Positions 21,654 to 30,935 are shown, counted from the stretch's first letter. The stretch: DNA of 64,000 nucleotides from a gamma proteobacterium endosymbiont of Lamellibrachia anaximandri (GCA_016756855.1 JAESPD010000001.1:62001-126000), one strand, 5' to 3'. A program made the numbers and translations. The notes: a model not told the origin generated them from the letters alone.

Positions 21654-22697
21654 ATGACCGAACAGCGAAAAGCCGTGGCTCTGATCTCAGGTGGCCTCGA
21701 CTCACTATTGGCCGCAAAGGTGATCCAGGAAGAGGGTATCCATGTCGAGGGCATCAACTTCTACACCGGTTTCTGTGTCGAAGGTCATACTCATGCCATC
21801 CGCAAAAAAGACCAGAAAAAATCAAAACGCAACAATGCCCTTTGGGTGGCGGAACAGCTTGGCATCAAGTTGCACATTGTCGATATTGTGGAGGAGTACA
21901 AGGATATCGTCTTCAATCCGAAGCACGGTTATGGTGCCAACCTGAATCCCTGTCTCGACTGCAAGATCTTTATGGTGAGCAAAGCCTTGGAGTGGATCAA
22001 AAAAAAGGATTTTGATTTCATCATTACCGGAGAGGTGATCGGGCAACGCCCCATGTCCCAACGCAAGGAGACCATGCCGGTAGTGTCTGGTGAGTCGGGG
22101 GCGGAGGATCTGCTGTTGCGGCCGCTCTGCGCAAAAAATCTGCCGGAGACCCTGGCGGAACGTGAGGGATGGGTGGAGAGGGAGAGACTTTATGATTTCA
22201 GCGGAAGAAGCCGTAAACTCCAGATGGCCTTGGCGGCAAAATTCGGCTTTAAAGACTACGCACAGCCGGCTGGGGGCTGCTGTTTCCTCACCGATGCCCA
22301 ATATTCAGTGAAACTCGCGGATCTCTGGCGCGCGCGCGGCAGCAAGCAGTATGAGATGGATGACATCATGCTGCTCAAGGTGGGACGCCATTTGCGCCCG
22401 GCACCCCATTTCAAGGTGATCATTGCCAGAGAGGAGGGTGAGTCCAATTTCCTGCAGGGATACCGGAAACAGTTTGTCACTATCAAGACGATCAGCCACG
22501 GCGGACCGTTGGCGTTGATCGATGGTGAGCCGAGTGAAGCGGATATTGAACTGGCCGCCCGTCTGGTCGCCCGCTACAGTCAGGGCCGCGATGCTGATCT
22601 GGTGGAACTTGAAGTGGAGGATCGGGAGGGCAGCAGTCACGCCCTGAAGGTCGAACCGATCAAGCCACACGAAATTCCCCAGGAGTGGCACATTTGA
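21654..22697 (+). CDS. PP-loop ATPase, tRNA-thiolation-like, with C-terminal NFACT-like domain
   Basis: Protein of 347 residues starting MTEQRKAVALISGGLDSLLA: the SGGLDS PP-loop is that of MnmA/ThiI/TtcA-type enzymes, which adenylate a tRNA base and insert sulfur. A CXXC pair (NPCLDCKIFM) and another cysteine pair (AGGCCFLTD) could carry sulfur or a metal cluster. The C-terminal third (LLKVGRHLRPAPHFKVIIAR) resembles the NFACT-R/DUF814 domain. I start at 21654 because an upstream in-frame start would precede the TATAAT box. Stop and start overlap with the TusA gene (TTGA), arguing that TusA is the sulfur donor. Substrate position is unknown; it is distinct from canonical MnmA. Confidence 0.75.
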   Translation: MTEQRKAVALISGGLDSLLAAKVIQEEGIHVEGINFYTGFCVEGHTHAIRKKDQKKSKRNNALWVAEQLGIKLHIVDIVEEYKDIVFNPKHGYGANLNPCLDCKIFMVSKALEWIKKKDFDFIITGEVIGQRPMSQRKETMPVVSGESGAEDLLLRPLCAKNLPETLAEREGWVERERLYDFSGRSRKLQMALAAKFGFKDYAQPAGGCCFLTDAQYSVKLADLWRARGSKQYEMDDIMLLKVGRHLRPAPHFKVIIAREEGESNFLQGYRKQFVTIKTISHGGPLALIDGEPSEADIELAARLVARYSQGRDADLVELEVEDREGSSHALKVEPIKPHEIPQEWHI

Positions 22698-22927
22698 GCA
22701 GGGTCACACTTGATGCACGGCGTTTGCTCTGTCCTATGCCGGTGATTCGGGTGCAGGATAAGATAGAGACGCTTACGCCAGGCACTATCCTGGAAGCAAT
22801 CTGCACTGATCCGGGAGTGCTGAATGACATCCCGGCCTGGTGCAGGATCAATGGCCATAAAGTCGTTGAGTCCCGCTCCGACAGGGCCGAATATACTGTG
22901 GTGATAGAAGTGGGGGAGGCGGAGTAG
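22694..22927 (+). CDS. TusA-family sulfur carrier protein
   Basis: Small sulfurtransferase of 77 residues with the TusA signature LLCPMPVIRVQDKIE, in which the cysteine of CPxP carries a persulfide. Such proteins relay sulfur to tRNA thiolation or, in sulfur oxidisers, to the Dsr/Hdr pathway. I prefer the TTG start at 22694, which has AGGAG eight bases upstream and overlaps the previous stop (TTGA); a GTG at 22685 is too close to that Shine-Dalgarno sequence. Its coupling with the PP-loop enzyme points to a dedicated donor-acceptor pair. Confidence 0.85.
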   Translation: MSRVTLDARRLLCPMPVIRVQDKIETLTPGTILEAICTDPGVLNDIPAWCRINGHKVVESRSDRAEYTVVIEVGEAE

Positions 22928-22930
22928 CTT

Positions 22931-24097
22931 ATGCATCAGCATCAACACCTACATCACGAGATGCAGGAGGTGAGGTATAGAGAGACACGGTTGGCCGCCC
23001 TGGTCGGCGCTGTGGTCAACCTGGTACTCGCTATCGTCAAAATCCTGTTTGGCTGGCTTGGTCAGTCACAGTCTCTGTTGGCGGATGGCGTGCACTCGCT
23101 GTCGGATCTGCTGTCGGATGCATTGGTCTGGTTCGCCGCACGGCATGCTAAAGAAGCACCGGATGAGGGACACCCATACGGTCACGGCCGCTTCGAAACG
23201 GCTGGTACTGTGGCATTGGGTGCGCTGCTCGGGCTTGTAGGATTGGGTGTCATCTGGGATGCGGTGGAGCGGCTCTTTGCACCGGAACAGCTGCTGACCC
23301 CGAGTTCCTTTACACTCTATGTTGCGGCATTCTCCATCCTTGCCAATGAAGGGCTCTACCACTACACCCAATTTCTGGCGCAACGGATCAATTCCAATCT
23401 GTTGCGGGCAAACGCATGGCACCATCGCTCCGACTCCATCTCTTCGGTGGTTGTATTGGTCGGCATCGGGGGAACCTTGGCGGGTCTGCCCTACCTGGAT
23501 GCCATTGCTGCGGTACTGGTCGGCGTGATGATCGTACACATTGGCTGGAATCTCGGCTGGGGGGCGATGCAGGAACTGGTGGATGCAGGGCTGGATGAGG
23601 AGACAGTGCAGGAGATCCGCGGGATTATCGATTCCGTGAGCGGTGTCAATAGCATTCACATGCTGCGTACCCGCCGCATGGGGGGACACGCATCGGCGGA
23701 TGTGCATGTGCAGGTTGACTCATGGTTGAGCGTCTCGGAAGGACACAGGATTGCGGAAGTGGTACAGACGCGATTGATCAACGAGGTTGAAGAGCTGTTC
23801 GACGTGACAGTGCACATCGACCCGGAAGATGATGAAATAAATGCCCCCTGTAGCGACCTGCCGTTGCGGCAAGAGGCTGAACGTCTGCTCAATGCCGCCT
23901 GCAGGAATATTGCCTGTTATGCCCGCAGGCAACGTTTGGTGTTGCACTACCTTTCTGGCCGCATCGATATCGATCTCTACCTGCCATTAGATTGCTATGA
24001 AGGGGAAGAGGAGATGGTAAAACTACAGCGGGCATTTCAGAAGGCATTCAACCAGTCAGAAGTGTTTGGCAAGATCCGTCTCTGGTTCGGAAACTAG
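22931..24097 (+). CDS. Cation diffusion facilitator family transporter
   Basis: Inner-membrane divalent-metal/proton antiporter of 388 residues. Membrane helices begin with LAALVGAVVNLVLAIVKILF. Metal-site motifs are LLADGVHSLSDLLSD (HxxxD on helix 2) and NAWHHRSDSISS (helix 5). A cytoplasmic domain follows (DVHVQVDSWLSVSEGHRIAE), with an extra C-terminal part of about 90 residues beyond the usual CDF length. The N-terminus MHQHQHLHHEMQE is histidine-rich and could bind metal. It starts four bases after the TusA gene, so is likely co-transcribed. The metal (Fe, Zn, Mn) cannot be assigned. Confidence 0.9.
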   Translation: MHQHQHLHHEMQEVRYRETRLAALVGAVVNLVLAIVKILFGWLGQSQSLLADGVHSLSDLLSDALVWFAARHAKEAPDEGHPYGHGRFETAGTVALGALLGLVGLGVIWDAVERLFAPEQLLTPSSFTLYVAAFSILANEGLYHYTQFLAQRINSNLLRANAWHHRSDSISSVVVLVGIGGTLAGLPYLDAIAAVLVGVMIVHIGWNLGWGAMQELVDAGLDEETVQEIRGIIDSVSGVNSIHMLRTRRMGGHASADVHVQVDSWLSVSEGHRIAEVVQTRLINEVEELFDVTVHIDPEDDEINAPCSDLPLRQEAERLLNAACRNIACYARRQRLVLHYLSGRIDIDLYLPLDCYEGEEEMVKLQRAFQKAFNQSEVFGKIRLWFGN

Positions 24098-24238
24098 TTT
24101 GTCTCCGTCCATGAACGGAACAGTAAGGAGGATAGTCAGCGTTCACCGACGTTATTTGCGCACAGATCCCTTTCCCAACAGTGACAGAGGAGTAGGGGCG
24201 ATCGGAAAATTCAATCAACGATATCCAGGAGGAAACAG

Positions 24239-24805
24239 GTGCCGAAAGCTGGTGATTTAAAACGGGGCGTTATCGTCGAAATCAACGGAATGCCCCACAG
24301 CGTGAAACAGGTCGAGGCCAAAAGCCCCTCCTCCCGGGGTGCCGCGACCCTCTATAAAATCCGCTTTATCAATCTGCAGACGGGTCAAAAACTGGATGAG
24401 TCGTTCAAAGGCGATGATTTTCTGAAGGATACCGACTGTCTGCGCCGGCAGGTCCAGTTCTCCTATATGGACGGGGAGATCTTCACCTTCATGGATCTGG
24501 AGGACTATAGTCAGTACGGCCTGAACAGCGAAGACCTGGAAGGGCAGACCGGCTTTCTGACAGAAGGCCTGGACGGCATAACTGCCCTGCTGGTGGATGG
24601 CGCCATCATCGGCATTGAACTTCCACAGTCCGTTGCCTTGACGATTGAGGAGACGACGCCGGGTATCAAGGGCTCAACGGCAACCGGACGAACCAAGCCG
24701 GCAATGCTCAACACAGGCGTCGAGATCCAGGTTCCGGAGTACCTGGAGAATGGTGAAGTGGTGAAGGTCAATACAACGACGGGAAAATTCATCTCTCGGG
24801 CCTAG
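24239..24805 (+). CDS. efpL: Elongation factor P-like protein EfpL (YeiP)
   Basis: EF-P paralogue that relieves ribosome stalling. The 188 residues start with GTG, preceded by a strong AGGAGG (24228-24233). KOW domain: GDLKRGVIVEINGMPHSVKQ. The tip loop is SPSSRGAATLYK, in which an unmodified arginine replaces the modified lysine of EF-P; this is diagnostic of EfpL. The OB domains follow (FMDLEDYSQYGL; ELPQSVALTIEETTPGIKG). Not part of the nitrogen genes that follow. Confidence 0.95.
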   Translation: MPKAGDLKRGVIVEINGMPHSVKQVEAKSPSSRGAATLYKIRFINLQTGQKLDESFKGDDFLKDTDCLRRQVQFSYMDGEIFTFMDLEDYSQYGLNSEDLEGQTGFLTEGLDGITALLVDGAIIGIELPQSVALTIEETTPGIKGSTATGRTKPAMLNTGVEIQVPEYLENGEVVKVNTTTGKFISRA

Positions 24806-24817
24806 ACGACAGCAGCC

Positions 24818-24863
24818 GCACCATAACAGGGCTTTTGCCTTGCGGTACGCACCAAAATAGCGC
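24818..24863. promoter_or_regulatory. Two NtrC-type binding sites upstream of glnA
   Basis: Sites GCACCATAACAGGGC (24818-24832) and GCACCAAAATAGCGC (24849-24863) each match the enterobacterial NtrC site (GCACC-N5-AGTGC/GGTGC) in 9 of 10 defining bases. They are 31 bp apart, three helical turns, nearly the spacing of the E. coli glnA enhancer pair. They lie about 280 bp before the sigma-54 promoter, farther than in E. coli but allowed for an enhancer. Confidence 0.6.
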
Positions 24864-25033
24864 GGCCTTGTTGATGAGTCTCCCCTTTGCTCGATCTTGA
24901 CCTCTCGTCAGCTTCAATTTGCTGGATGAGCATGATACGAAAGGAAAGGACTTCCAAACAGTGGAGCTCATCAGTCCCGTCGTTTCAGTTATATCGTATT
25001 AATTTTATTAGTATTTTTATACGGTCAGAACCC

Positions 25034-25074
25034 GGTCGCCAGGGTCCGGAGTCTGGGCGAAGGTTTTGGCGACC
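25034..25074. other. Inverted repeat in the glnA upstream region
   Basis: GGTCGCCA (25034-25041) and TGGCGACC (25067-25074) form an 8-bp stem with a 25-base loop. It lies in the 455-bp gap between efpL and glnA, which otherwise holds the NtrC sites, an AT-rich stretch near 24990-25020 and the sigma-54 promoter, and no gene. Function unknown. Confidence 0.35.
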
Positions 25075-25135
25075 CAGATGAAAAAATCTGGATTCACCAC
25101 ACGAAGGCGTCTGAATTGATCAAGAGAAACAATCG

Positions 25136-25151
25136 TGGCATGAATAATGCT
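25136..25151 (+). promoter_or_regulatory. Sigma-54 promoter of glnA
   Basis: TGGCATGAATAATGCT has the invariant GG and GC with exactly ten bases between (-24/-12), close to TGGCAC-N5-TTGCA. It is 110 bp before the glnA start and downstream of two NtrC-like sites. Confidence 0.6.
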
Positions 25152-25260
25152 CATAAGCGTTACTCACTGTGTCTGGTATAGTCACGCCCCGACACTAAGG
25201 TTTAGCATAGCGGCGTTTAACCAGCCGTCCCGATAATAACCCTATATCCTGGAGATGAAG

Positions 25261-26667
25261 ATGGCCTCTAAAGCTCTGAAGATGATGAAAGACAACGATG
25301 TGAAGTTTGTCGATCTGCGCTTCACCGATACCCGCGGAAAGGAACAGCACGTTACACTGCCTACCCATGAAGTTGGTGAAAGTATGTTCACTGACGGAAA
25401 GATGTTCGACGGATCCTCCATCGCCGGTTGGAAGGGTATAAACGAGTCTGACATGATTCTAATGCCTGAAGACGCCACCGCCGTGATGGATCCCTTCTCG
25501 GACGAGAACACGCTGATCATCCGTTGCGATATCCTCGAACCCGCCACCATGCAGGGTTACGAGCGCGATCCCCGCTCCGTTGCCAAGCGTGCCGAGGCCT
25601 ACCTGCAGTCCACCGGTATTGCCGACACCGCTTACTTCGGTCCTGAGCCTGAGTTCTTCGTGCTGGACGACGTTCGCTGGCGTGTCGACATGAGCGGCAG
25701 CATGGTGAAGATCGACTCAGATGAGGCTGAGTGGAACTCCGAGCGTGTCTATGAAGATGGCAACATCGGTCACCGTCCCAGCGTTAAGGGCGGTTACTTC
25801 CCCGTACCCCCTGTCGATTCCCTGCATGACCTGCGCGGGGCCATGTGCCTGGCAATGGAAGAGATGGGTGTACCTGTTGAGGTCCATCACCACGAGGTGG
25901 CAACCGCAGGACAGTGCGAAATCGGCACCCGTTACTCCACCCTGGTAGAGCGCGCTGACTGGGTTCAGATCCAGAAATACGCGACCTGGAATGTTGCCCA
26001 CGCCTATGGCAAGACCGCCACTTTCATGCCCAAGCCTATTGTGGGTGACAACGGTTCCGGTATGCATGTGCACCAGTCCCTGGGTAAAGATGGCGAGAAC
26101 ATTTTCGCCGGTAACCAGTACGGTGGTCTGTCTGAAACCGCACTCTACTACATTGGCGGCATCATCAAACATGCCCGCGCACTGAACGCCTTCACCAACA
26201 GCTCCACCAACTCCTACAAGCGTCTGGTTCCCGGCTTCGAAGCCCCGGTCATGCTGGCCTACTCAGCTCGTAATCGCTCTGCCTCTATCCGTATCCCGTG
26301 GGATTCCAACCCCAAGGGCCGTCGCGTCGAGGTGCGTTTCCCCGATCCGACCGCCAATCCTTACCTGGCCTTCGCTGCCATGATGATGGCCGGCCTGGAC
26401 GGCATTCAGAACAAGATTCATCCTGGCGATGCCATGGACAAGGATCTCTATGACCTGCCAGCCGAGGAAGCCATGGCGATCCCCACCGTCTGCCACAGCC
26501 TGGATCAGGCGCTGGAAGCACTGGATGCGGACCGTGAGTTCCTTACTGCCGGTGGCGTCTTTACTGACGATCTGATCGACGGCTTCATCGAGCTGAAGAT
26601 GGAAGAGGTGACTCGCTTGCGTATGACCACCCATCCGGTGGAATTCGACCTCTACTACAGTCTCTAA
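25261..26667 (+). CDS. glnA: Glutamine synthetase, type I
   Basis: Dodecameric enzyme making glutamine from glutamate, ammonia and ATP. The 468-residue length is the type I-beta length. Landmarks: [26 protein letters not shown], the ATP/metal motif [24 protein letters not shown], the [11 protein letters not shown]-type block ([14 protein letters not shown]) and the adenylylation site region [10 protein letters not shown], so the enzyme is likely controlled by GlnE. I chose ATG 25261, six bases after GGAG (25251-25254); the ATG at 25255 is too close to it. Expression is probably sigma-54 and NtrC dependent. Codons are strongly biased, as expected for a highly expressed gene. Confidence 0.98.
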   Translation: MASKALKMMKDNDVKFVDLRFTDTRGKEQHVTLPTHEVGESMFTDGKMFDGSSIAGWKGINESDMILMPEDATAVMDPFSDENTLIIRCDILEPATMQGYERDPRSVAKRAEAYLQSTGIADTAYFGPEPEFFVLDDVRWRVDMSGSMVKIDSDEAEWNSERVYEDGNIGHRPSVKGGYFPVPPVDSLHDLRGAMCLAMEEMGVPVEVHHHEVATAGQCEIGTRYSTLVERADWVQIQKYATWNVAHAYGKTATFMPKPIVGDNGSGMHVHQSLGKDGENIFAGNQYGGLSETALYYIGGIIKHARALNAFTNSSTNSYKRLVPGFEAPVMLAYSARNRSASIRIPWDSNPKGRRVEVRFPDPTANPYLAFAAMMMAGLDGIQNKIHPGDAMDKDLYDLPAEEAMAIPTVCHSLDQALEALDADREFLTAGGVFTDDLIDGFIELKMEEVTRLRMTTHPVEFDLYYSL

Positions 26668-26697
26668 GACTGACTGCTGTTTCAGCAGGTTGAAAGA

Positions 26698-26729
26698 AGC
26701 GTCTCCCGGTTTCGGGAGACGCTTTTTTT
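26698..26729 (+). terminator. Rho-independent terminator of glnA
   Basis: Perfect 11-bp stem AGCGTCTCCCG / CGGGAGACGCT with loop GTTT, followed by seven T residues. It starts 31 bases after the glnA stop. Confidence 0.95.
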
Positions 26730-26764
26730 GTGCTCATTCCGCTAAGCAGTAAGATTAAGGCTTT

Positions 26765-26793
26765 GTAGGCCTGATCAAGCATAGCGGATCAGG
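26765..26793. repeat. REP-like single palindrome, family A
   Basis: One unit, GTAGGCCTGATCAAGC...GCGGATCAGG, in the gap between the glnA terminator and the DUF4124 gene. The paired bases differ from other copies (CTGATC/GATCAG) but keep the stem. Confidence 0.7.
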
Positions 26794-26870
26794 AAATCTG
26801 CTATTGGTAAAATCACCTTTTGCGACATTGATCGCTTGTCCATCGCAACCGGCTTGTCTATGCTTGGTGC

Positions 26871-27389
26871 ATGCGAATTCTGATACCAGTTCTACTTGCG
26901 GTGCTGACACTTCCGGTGGCGGCAAAAGATGTCTATAAGTGGACCTCGCCCGATGGGGTTATCTACTATTCCGATCAATTCAGAGAAGGCGCGGAAAAGG
27001 TTTGGATTCCAGGACAGTCATCTGCCCGTTCCAATGATGACGAAAAGAGGGATCCACCTAAGGCGGCGAATCTGCCGGGTGAATCGGGATATGCTGTTTT
27101 CGAGATTGCCGAACCGGGGAATGACGCAACTATCCGCAATAACGAGGGCACCGTGGGCGTGGGGCTGAGTCTCTCTCCGGTGCTTATATCCGGCGACGCC
27201 ATTCAGGTCTTTGTAGATGGCAATCGGATAGAAGGAGATATCGGCGGCGCAACCCAGTTCACACTGAATGATCTGAGCCTGGGAACCCATACACTGGAGG
27301 CACGGATTCTGGATAACACCGGGAAACTGTTGACTTCCACACCAACCATCAATTTCCACCTCCGCAAGGCGCCGGTTACCGCCCCCTGA
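26871..27389 (+). CDS. DUF4124 domain-containing periplasmic protein
   Basis: Protein of 172 residues with a signal peptide (MRILIPVLLAVLTLPVAAKD) and the DUF4124 start DVYKWTSPDGVIYYSDQF, a short beta-rich motif found after the signal peptide of many gammaproteobacterial envelope proteins. The C-terminal part (about 95-165) looks like an Ig-like beta-sandwich (AIQVFVDGNRIEGDI; LEARILDNTGKLL). Function unknown. It is commonly located between glnA and glnL in relatives. No good Shine-Dalgarno is seen, so the start is somewhat uncertain. Confidence 0.8.
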   Translation: MRILIPVLLAVLTLPVAAKDVYKWTSPDGVIYYSDQFREGAEKVWIPGQSSARSNDDEKRDPPKAANLPGESGYAVFEIAEPGNDATIRNNEGTVGVGLSLSPVLISGDAIQVFVDGNRIEGDIGGATQFTLNDLSLGTHTLEARILDNTGKLLTSTPTINFHLRKAPVTAP

Positions 27390-27418
27390 TACCGGTGCTG
27401 GTTTTGTCACAGCTGTAC

Positions 27419-27433
27419 GCACTATAATGGTGC
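27419..27433 (+). promoter_or_regulatory. NtrC site overlapping the glnL promoter
   Basis: GCACTATAATGGTGC is a perfect match to the NtrC-binding form GCACT-N5-GGTGC. Its centre contains TATAAT (27423-27428), a perfect -10 box. Bound NtrC would cover the -10 element and repress glnLG, the same autoregulatory logic as known for the E. coli glnL promoter. No good -35 is visible. Confidence 0.7.
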
Positions 27434-27632
27434 GGAAGATCTGCGTTCCATTCCGTTATGTCCAAAAACAGGGAGAGTCACTCAACCTTGTTTAAGGCAT
27501 ATCGATCCGGGAAGTTCTGCTCCGTGGTTGCAAACCCCGTGTCTGCCCGGCTTGCATGCTGTTTCGCAGTGCAGGAACAGAATAGCATCCCTAACTTTTC
27601 AAATTGGTTCGGTTATTGCATATCAGCCATAT

Positions 27633-28706
27633 ATGGAAAAACAGCAGCAGACAAGCACACTGGAAAGGCGGGTATTGGAGAATCTGAGCTCCTCAATTCT
27701 CCTATTCGACCAGGCTTTTATTTTGAAATACATCAATCCAGCCGGTGAGATACTGTTTGCGGTAAGTGCCAGACAGGTTATCGGCCAGCAGGCTGCAGAT
27801 CTGATCCACTGCCCAGGTGGAACGGTTGAATCGAACCTGAGACGAGCCAGCAAATCCGGACAGCCGTTCACTGAACGGGAAATTACCTTACCACTGGTGG
27901 ATGGCAGGGAGATCACCGTCGATTGTACGGTGGTACCGCTTCGGGATAACAATGGGGAGGAGGAGTTGCTAGTCGAACTGCAGCAGCTTGATCGTCAGCT
28001 GCGCATCAACAGGGAAGAGGAGTTGATCTCCCAGGGTCAGGTCTCCCGCGCCCTGGTAAGGGGTATGGCCCATGAGATAAAAAATCCTTTAGGGGGATTG
28101 CGCGGTGCAGCTCAACTGCTGGAACGGGAGCTTCACGATGAAGCGCTGAAAGAGTACACCCAGATCATAATCGCCGAGGCTGATCGTCTGCAGAATCTGG
28201 TGAACAGCATGCTGGGCCCCAATCGTCTGCCGCAAAAGAGAGCCTTCAGCATCCACCAGGTGCTGGAGCGAATCTGCAGCCTGGTGCAGGTCGAGGCGGG
28301 TGATCGATTGAGGATCCAGAAAAATTACGACCCCAGTATTCCCGATATCGTGGGGGATTTCGACCAGTTGATTCAGGCACTCCTGAATATTTTACGCAAT
28401 GCTGTCCGGGCGGTGGGCAACAAAGGCGTGGTCGGTTTGAAAACACGGGTGCTGAGACAGTTCACCATTGGCAATGAACGCCACCGCCTGGTGGTAAAAA
28501 TCGATATCTTCGACAACGGTCCCGGTATCCCCGAGCGACTGCAAAACAGGATTTTTTTCCCCATGGTCTCCGGTAGCAGCGATGGTATGGGCGTGGGTCT
28601 TTCGATAGCACAATCCCTGATCAACCAGCACCGCGGTTTGATTGAATTTACCAGTCGTCCTGGCGATACAATTTTCACCGTATTACTTCCTTTGGAATTG
28701 AGCTGA
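27633..28706 (+). CDS. glnL: Nitrogen regulation sensor kinase NtrB (GlnL)
   Basis: Cytoplasmic histidine kinase/phosphatase controlling NtrC in response to PII. From ATG 27633 it has 357 residues: PAS domain (about 20-125), H-box RGMAHEIKNPLGGLRGAAQL (phospho-accepting His), N-box ILRNAVRAVG, and G-boxes DIFDNGPGIP and SDGMGVGLSIA. The start is uncertain: the frame is open upstream to 27528 and no Shine-Dalgarno is clear, but 27633 gives a length before PAS similar to relatives. The leader from the predicted promoter would be about 200 bases. It overlaps glnG by one base. Confidence 0.93.
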   Translation: MEKQQQTSTLERRVLENLSSSILLFDQAFILKYINPAGEILFAVSARQVIGQQAADLIHCPGGTVESNLRRASKSGQPFTEREITLPLVDGREITVDCTVVPLRDNNGEEELLVELQQLDRQLRINREEELISQGQVSRALVRGMAHEIKNPLGGLRGAAQLLERELHDEALKEYTQIIIAEADRLQNLVNSMLGPNRLPQKRAFSIHQVLERICSLVQVEAGDRLRIQKNYDPSIPDIVGDFDQLIQALLNILRNAVRAVGNKGVVGLKTRVLRQFTIGNERHRLVVKIDIFDNGPGIPERLQNRIFFPMVSGSSDGMGVGLSIAQSLINQHRGLIEFTSRPGDTIFTVLLPLELS

Positions 28707-30112
28707 TGGAAACAGAGTGCAGGGTTTGGGTAATCGATGATGACCGCTCCATCCGCTGGGTGTTGGAAAAGACGCTGCAGAAGGCGGATATGCTGGTCAC
28801 CAGTTTTGAAACCGGTAATGGTGTGCTCGACGCCCTGGAGTCAGAGCAGCCGGACGTCATCGTTTCCGATATACGTATGCCGGGGATCGACGGACTGGAG
28901 TTGCTGGAGAGGATCCAGGCTCGCTATCCATCGCTTCCGGTGATCATTATGACGGCACATTCAGATCTTGAAAGCGCTGTCTCGGCTTATCATAAGGGTG
29001 CCTTTGAGTATCTGCCGAAACCCTTCGATGTGGATGAGGCGGTCGATCAGATTCGCCGCGCCTGCCGGCAGCACCTCACACATTCTCTGCCGGTGGATGA
29101 GGAGCAGATAGGGGGGCTTGAGATCATCGGCGAAGCACCGGCCATGCAGGAGGTCTTCCGCGCCATAGGGCGGCTGGCTCGTTCGAATATTACGGTACTT
29201 ATCAATGGGGAATCGGGTACGGGAAAAGAACTGGTGGCGCATGCCTTGCACCGCCACAGCCCCCGGGCTGTGGCGCCGTTTATTGCCCTGAACATGGCGG
29301 CGATACCCAAGGATCTGATGGAGTCCGAACTATTCGGTCATGAACGCGGTGCTTTCACTGGCGCACAGAGCCGCCGTGAAGGGCGTTTTGAACAGGCTGA
29401 TGGCGGCACACTCTTTCTGGATGAAATAGGTGACATGCCGGCGGAGTTGCAGACCCGGCTGCTGAGGGTATTGGCGGATGGCCAGTTCTACCGCGTGGGT
29501 GGTCACGAACCGGTGAAGGTTGATGTGCGGATCATCGCCGCCACCCACCAGAACTTGGAAGGGTTGGTGAAACAGGGCGACTTCAGGGAAGACCTGTTTC
29601 ATCGGCTCAACGTGATAAGAATCCATATTCCCGCAATGCGGGAACGAAAGGAGGATATATCGCTGTTGATGCGCCACTTCCTTGTCAGTGCCTCTGAAGA
29701 GTTGGAGGTTGAGGCTAAGATTTTGTTGCCGGAAACCACAGAATTTCTGCGCCAACTCGACTGGCCAGGTAATGTCCGACAGTTAGAAAATACCGCCCGT
29801 TGGCTCACAGTAATGGCTTCTGGACAGGAGATCCATATCGAGGATCTGCCACCAGAGCTGCGACAGGGAGAGTCACGGAGTGAAATCAGTGGAGACTGGC
29901 GGCAACTGCTGCGTGCCTGGACGCGCAGCCGTCTGCAATCAGGTGCGGAAGCACTGCTCGATGAAGCGGGTTCAGACTTTGAGACAGTGATGATAGAGAC
30001 GGCGCTGGAGCACACGGCAGGGCGCCGCCAGGATGCTGCCCGCCTGCTTGGCTGGGGGCGAAACACCCTGACCCGCAAGATAAAAGAGTTGGGTCTGGAT
30101 AATGAAAATTGA
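28706..30112 (+). CDS. glnG: Nitrogen regulation response regulator NtrC (GlnG)
   Basis: Sigma-54 enhancer-binding activator of nitrogen genes, 468 residues. Receiver domain with [20 protein letters not shown] and phospho-acceptor [16 protein letters not shown]+ domain with [14 protein letters not shown] (Walker A), the sigma-54 contact loop [20 protein letters not shown] and Walker [14 protein letters not shown]; Fis-type helix-turn-helix at the end ([20 protein letters not shown]). Start ATG overlaps the glnL stop (TGATG). Predicted targets in this window are the sites before glnA and glnL. Confidence 0.97.
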   Translation: METECRVWVIDDDRSIRWVLEKTLQKADMLVTSFETGNGVLDALESEQPDVIVSDIRMPGIDGLELLERIQARYPSLPVIIMTAHSDLESAVSAYHKGAFEYLPKPFDVDEAVDQIRRACRQHLTHSLPVDEEQIGGLEIIGEAPAMQEVFRAIGRLARSNITVLINGESGTGKELVAHALHRHSPRAVAPFIALNMAAIPKDLMESELFGHERGAFTGAQSRREGRFEQADGGTLFLDEIGDMPAELQTRLLRVLADGQFYRVGGHEPVKVDVRIIAATHQNLEGLVKQGDFREDLFHRLNVIRIHIPAMRERKEDISLLMRHFLVSASEELEVEAKILLPETTEFLRQLDWPGNVRQLENTARWLTVMASGQEIHIEDLPPELRQGESRSEISGDWRQLLRAWTRSRLQSGAEALLDEAGSDFETVMIETALEHTAGRRQDAARLLGWGRNTLTRKIKELGLDNEN

Positions 30113-30166
30113 GCCAGTGGTGTGGACTCAAAGTCTGAGTGGCCCCGCTGTTTAAGAGGTTAGTAG

Positions 30167-30565
30167 ATGGAAACGACAAGTATTGATCTTCCGGGTTGTG
30201 AGATCGAATCAATCACTTTGGAGAAGGGGGTTCTCAGGGTGCGGTTCTCCCGTGCTTACATCATCAAAACCCTGACGGGTTCGGAAGAGCGCACCCGCTG
30301 GTGGCAAGCAGGTGAAATGGTATTGGAGGGCGCTGAAGCGGAGGCTGAACTGCTCGCCGCACCCTGTGTCTGCGACGGAGGAGATGTGGGTGAAAACGTC
30401 TATACCTACCGTGACATGGTGCCACTGCCGCTGGAGAGCCGGGGCCGTGCCCACTGTGCCTTGAAGATCCGTGACAGCGAGTTGATGCTGAAGGCCCAGG
30501 CGGAGGGGATAAAGTTGGTAATGGATGACAGACCCCACTATATTGAGCATATTAAGCCGGAATAA
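30167..30565 (+). CDS. Conserved hypothetical protein
   Basis: Small acidic protein of 132 residues that I do not recognise. AGAGG seven bases before the ATG supports the start, and codon usage is like its neighbours. It has no signal peptide and no membrane segment. The sequence alternates short hydrophobic strands (IESITLEKGVLRVRFSRAYI; RAHCALKIRDSELML), suggesting a beta-rich fold, and has three cysteines, two in APCVCDGGD. It lies 54 bp after glnG on the same strand and may be part of that transcript. No function is proposed. Confidence 0.65.
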   Translation: METTSIDLPGCEIESITLEKGVLRVRFSRAYIIKTLTGSEERTRWWQAGEMVLEGAEAEAELLAAPCVCDGGDVGENVYTYRDMVPLPLESRGRAHCALKIRDSELMLKAQAEGIKLVMDDRPHYIEHIKPE

Positions 30566-30618
30566 CAAAGAAGGCTAAAGCAAAAGGTTAAATAGGAGAG
30601 TGTGTCGCTGCTGTGGCT

Positions 30619-30707
30619 GTAGGCCGGTTCAAGCGCAGCGGAACCGGCAACCTGGATCGTTCTGCCAAAGCTTGGATGCCCGATCCGCTACGCTTGACCG
30701 GGCCTAC
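30619..30707. repeat. REP-like double palindrome, family A
   Basis: Both hairpin units are present: GCCGGTTC...GAACCGGC then GCCCGATC...GACCGGGCCTAC. It occupies part of the 370-bp gap between the hypothetical gene and the ODP gene. The remaining roughly 230 bp up to 30935 is moderately AT-rich and shows no gene. Confidence 0.85.
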
Positions 30708-30935
30708 ATGCGGGCACTTATCATTTAGCCTTTAAATGTATTGTAAATCCCTGGATTCGGAATAATATTTCTGTTATCTCTTTAGAGGTTACGAATAAGA
30801 TTTATCGAGAAACGGCATTTAGGTGGGGCACTGGCCGCTGGAGATTCACGGCCGGTTGCACAAAAAACGAACAAGATAACCAGTGGATGGCAACGGGCAG
30901 GCTTCGAATTGCCAACCCTGGGGAGTATATAAACT

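Noticed and set aside
25155-25200. Sigma-70 style TATAGT box before glnA
   Set aside because: No -35 at usable distance; the sigma-54 site fits better.
27458-27748. Short open frame starting just after the glnL promoter
   Set aside because: Out of frame with glnL, no Shine-Dalgarno and no domain; overlaps the kinase N-terminus.
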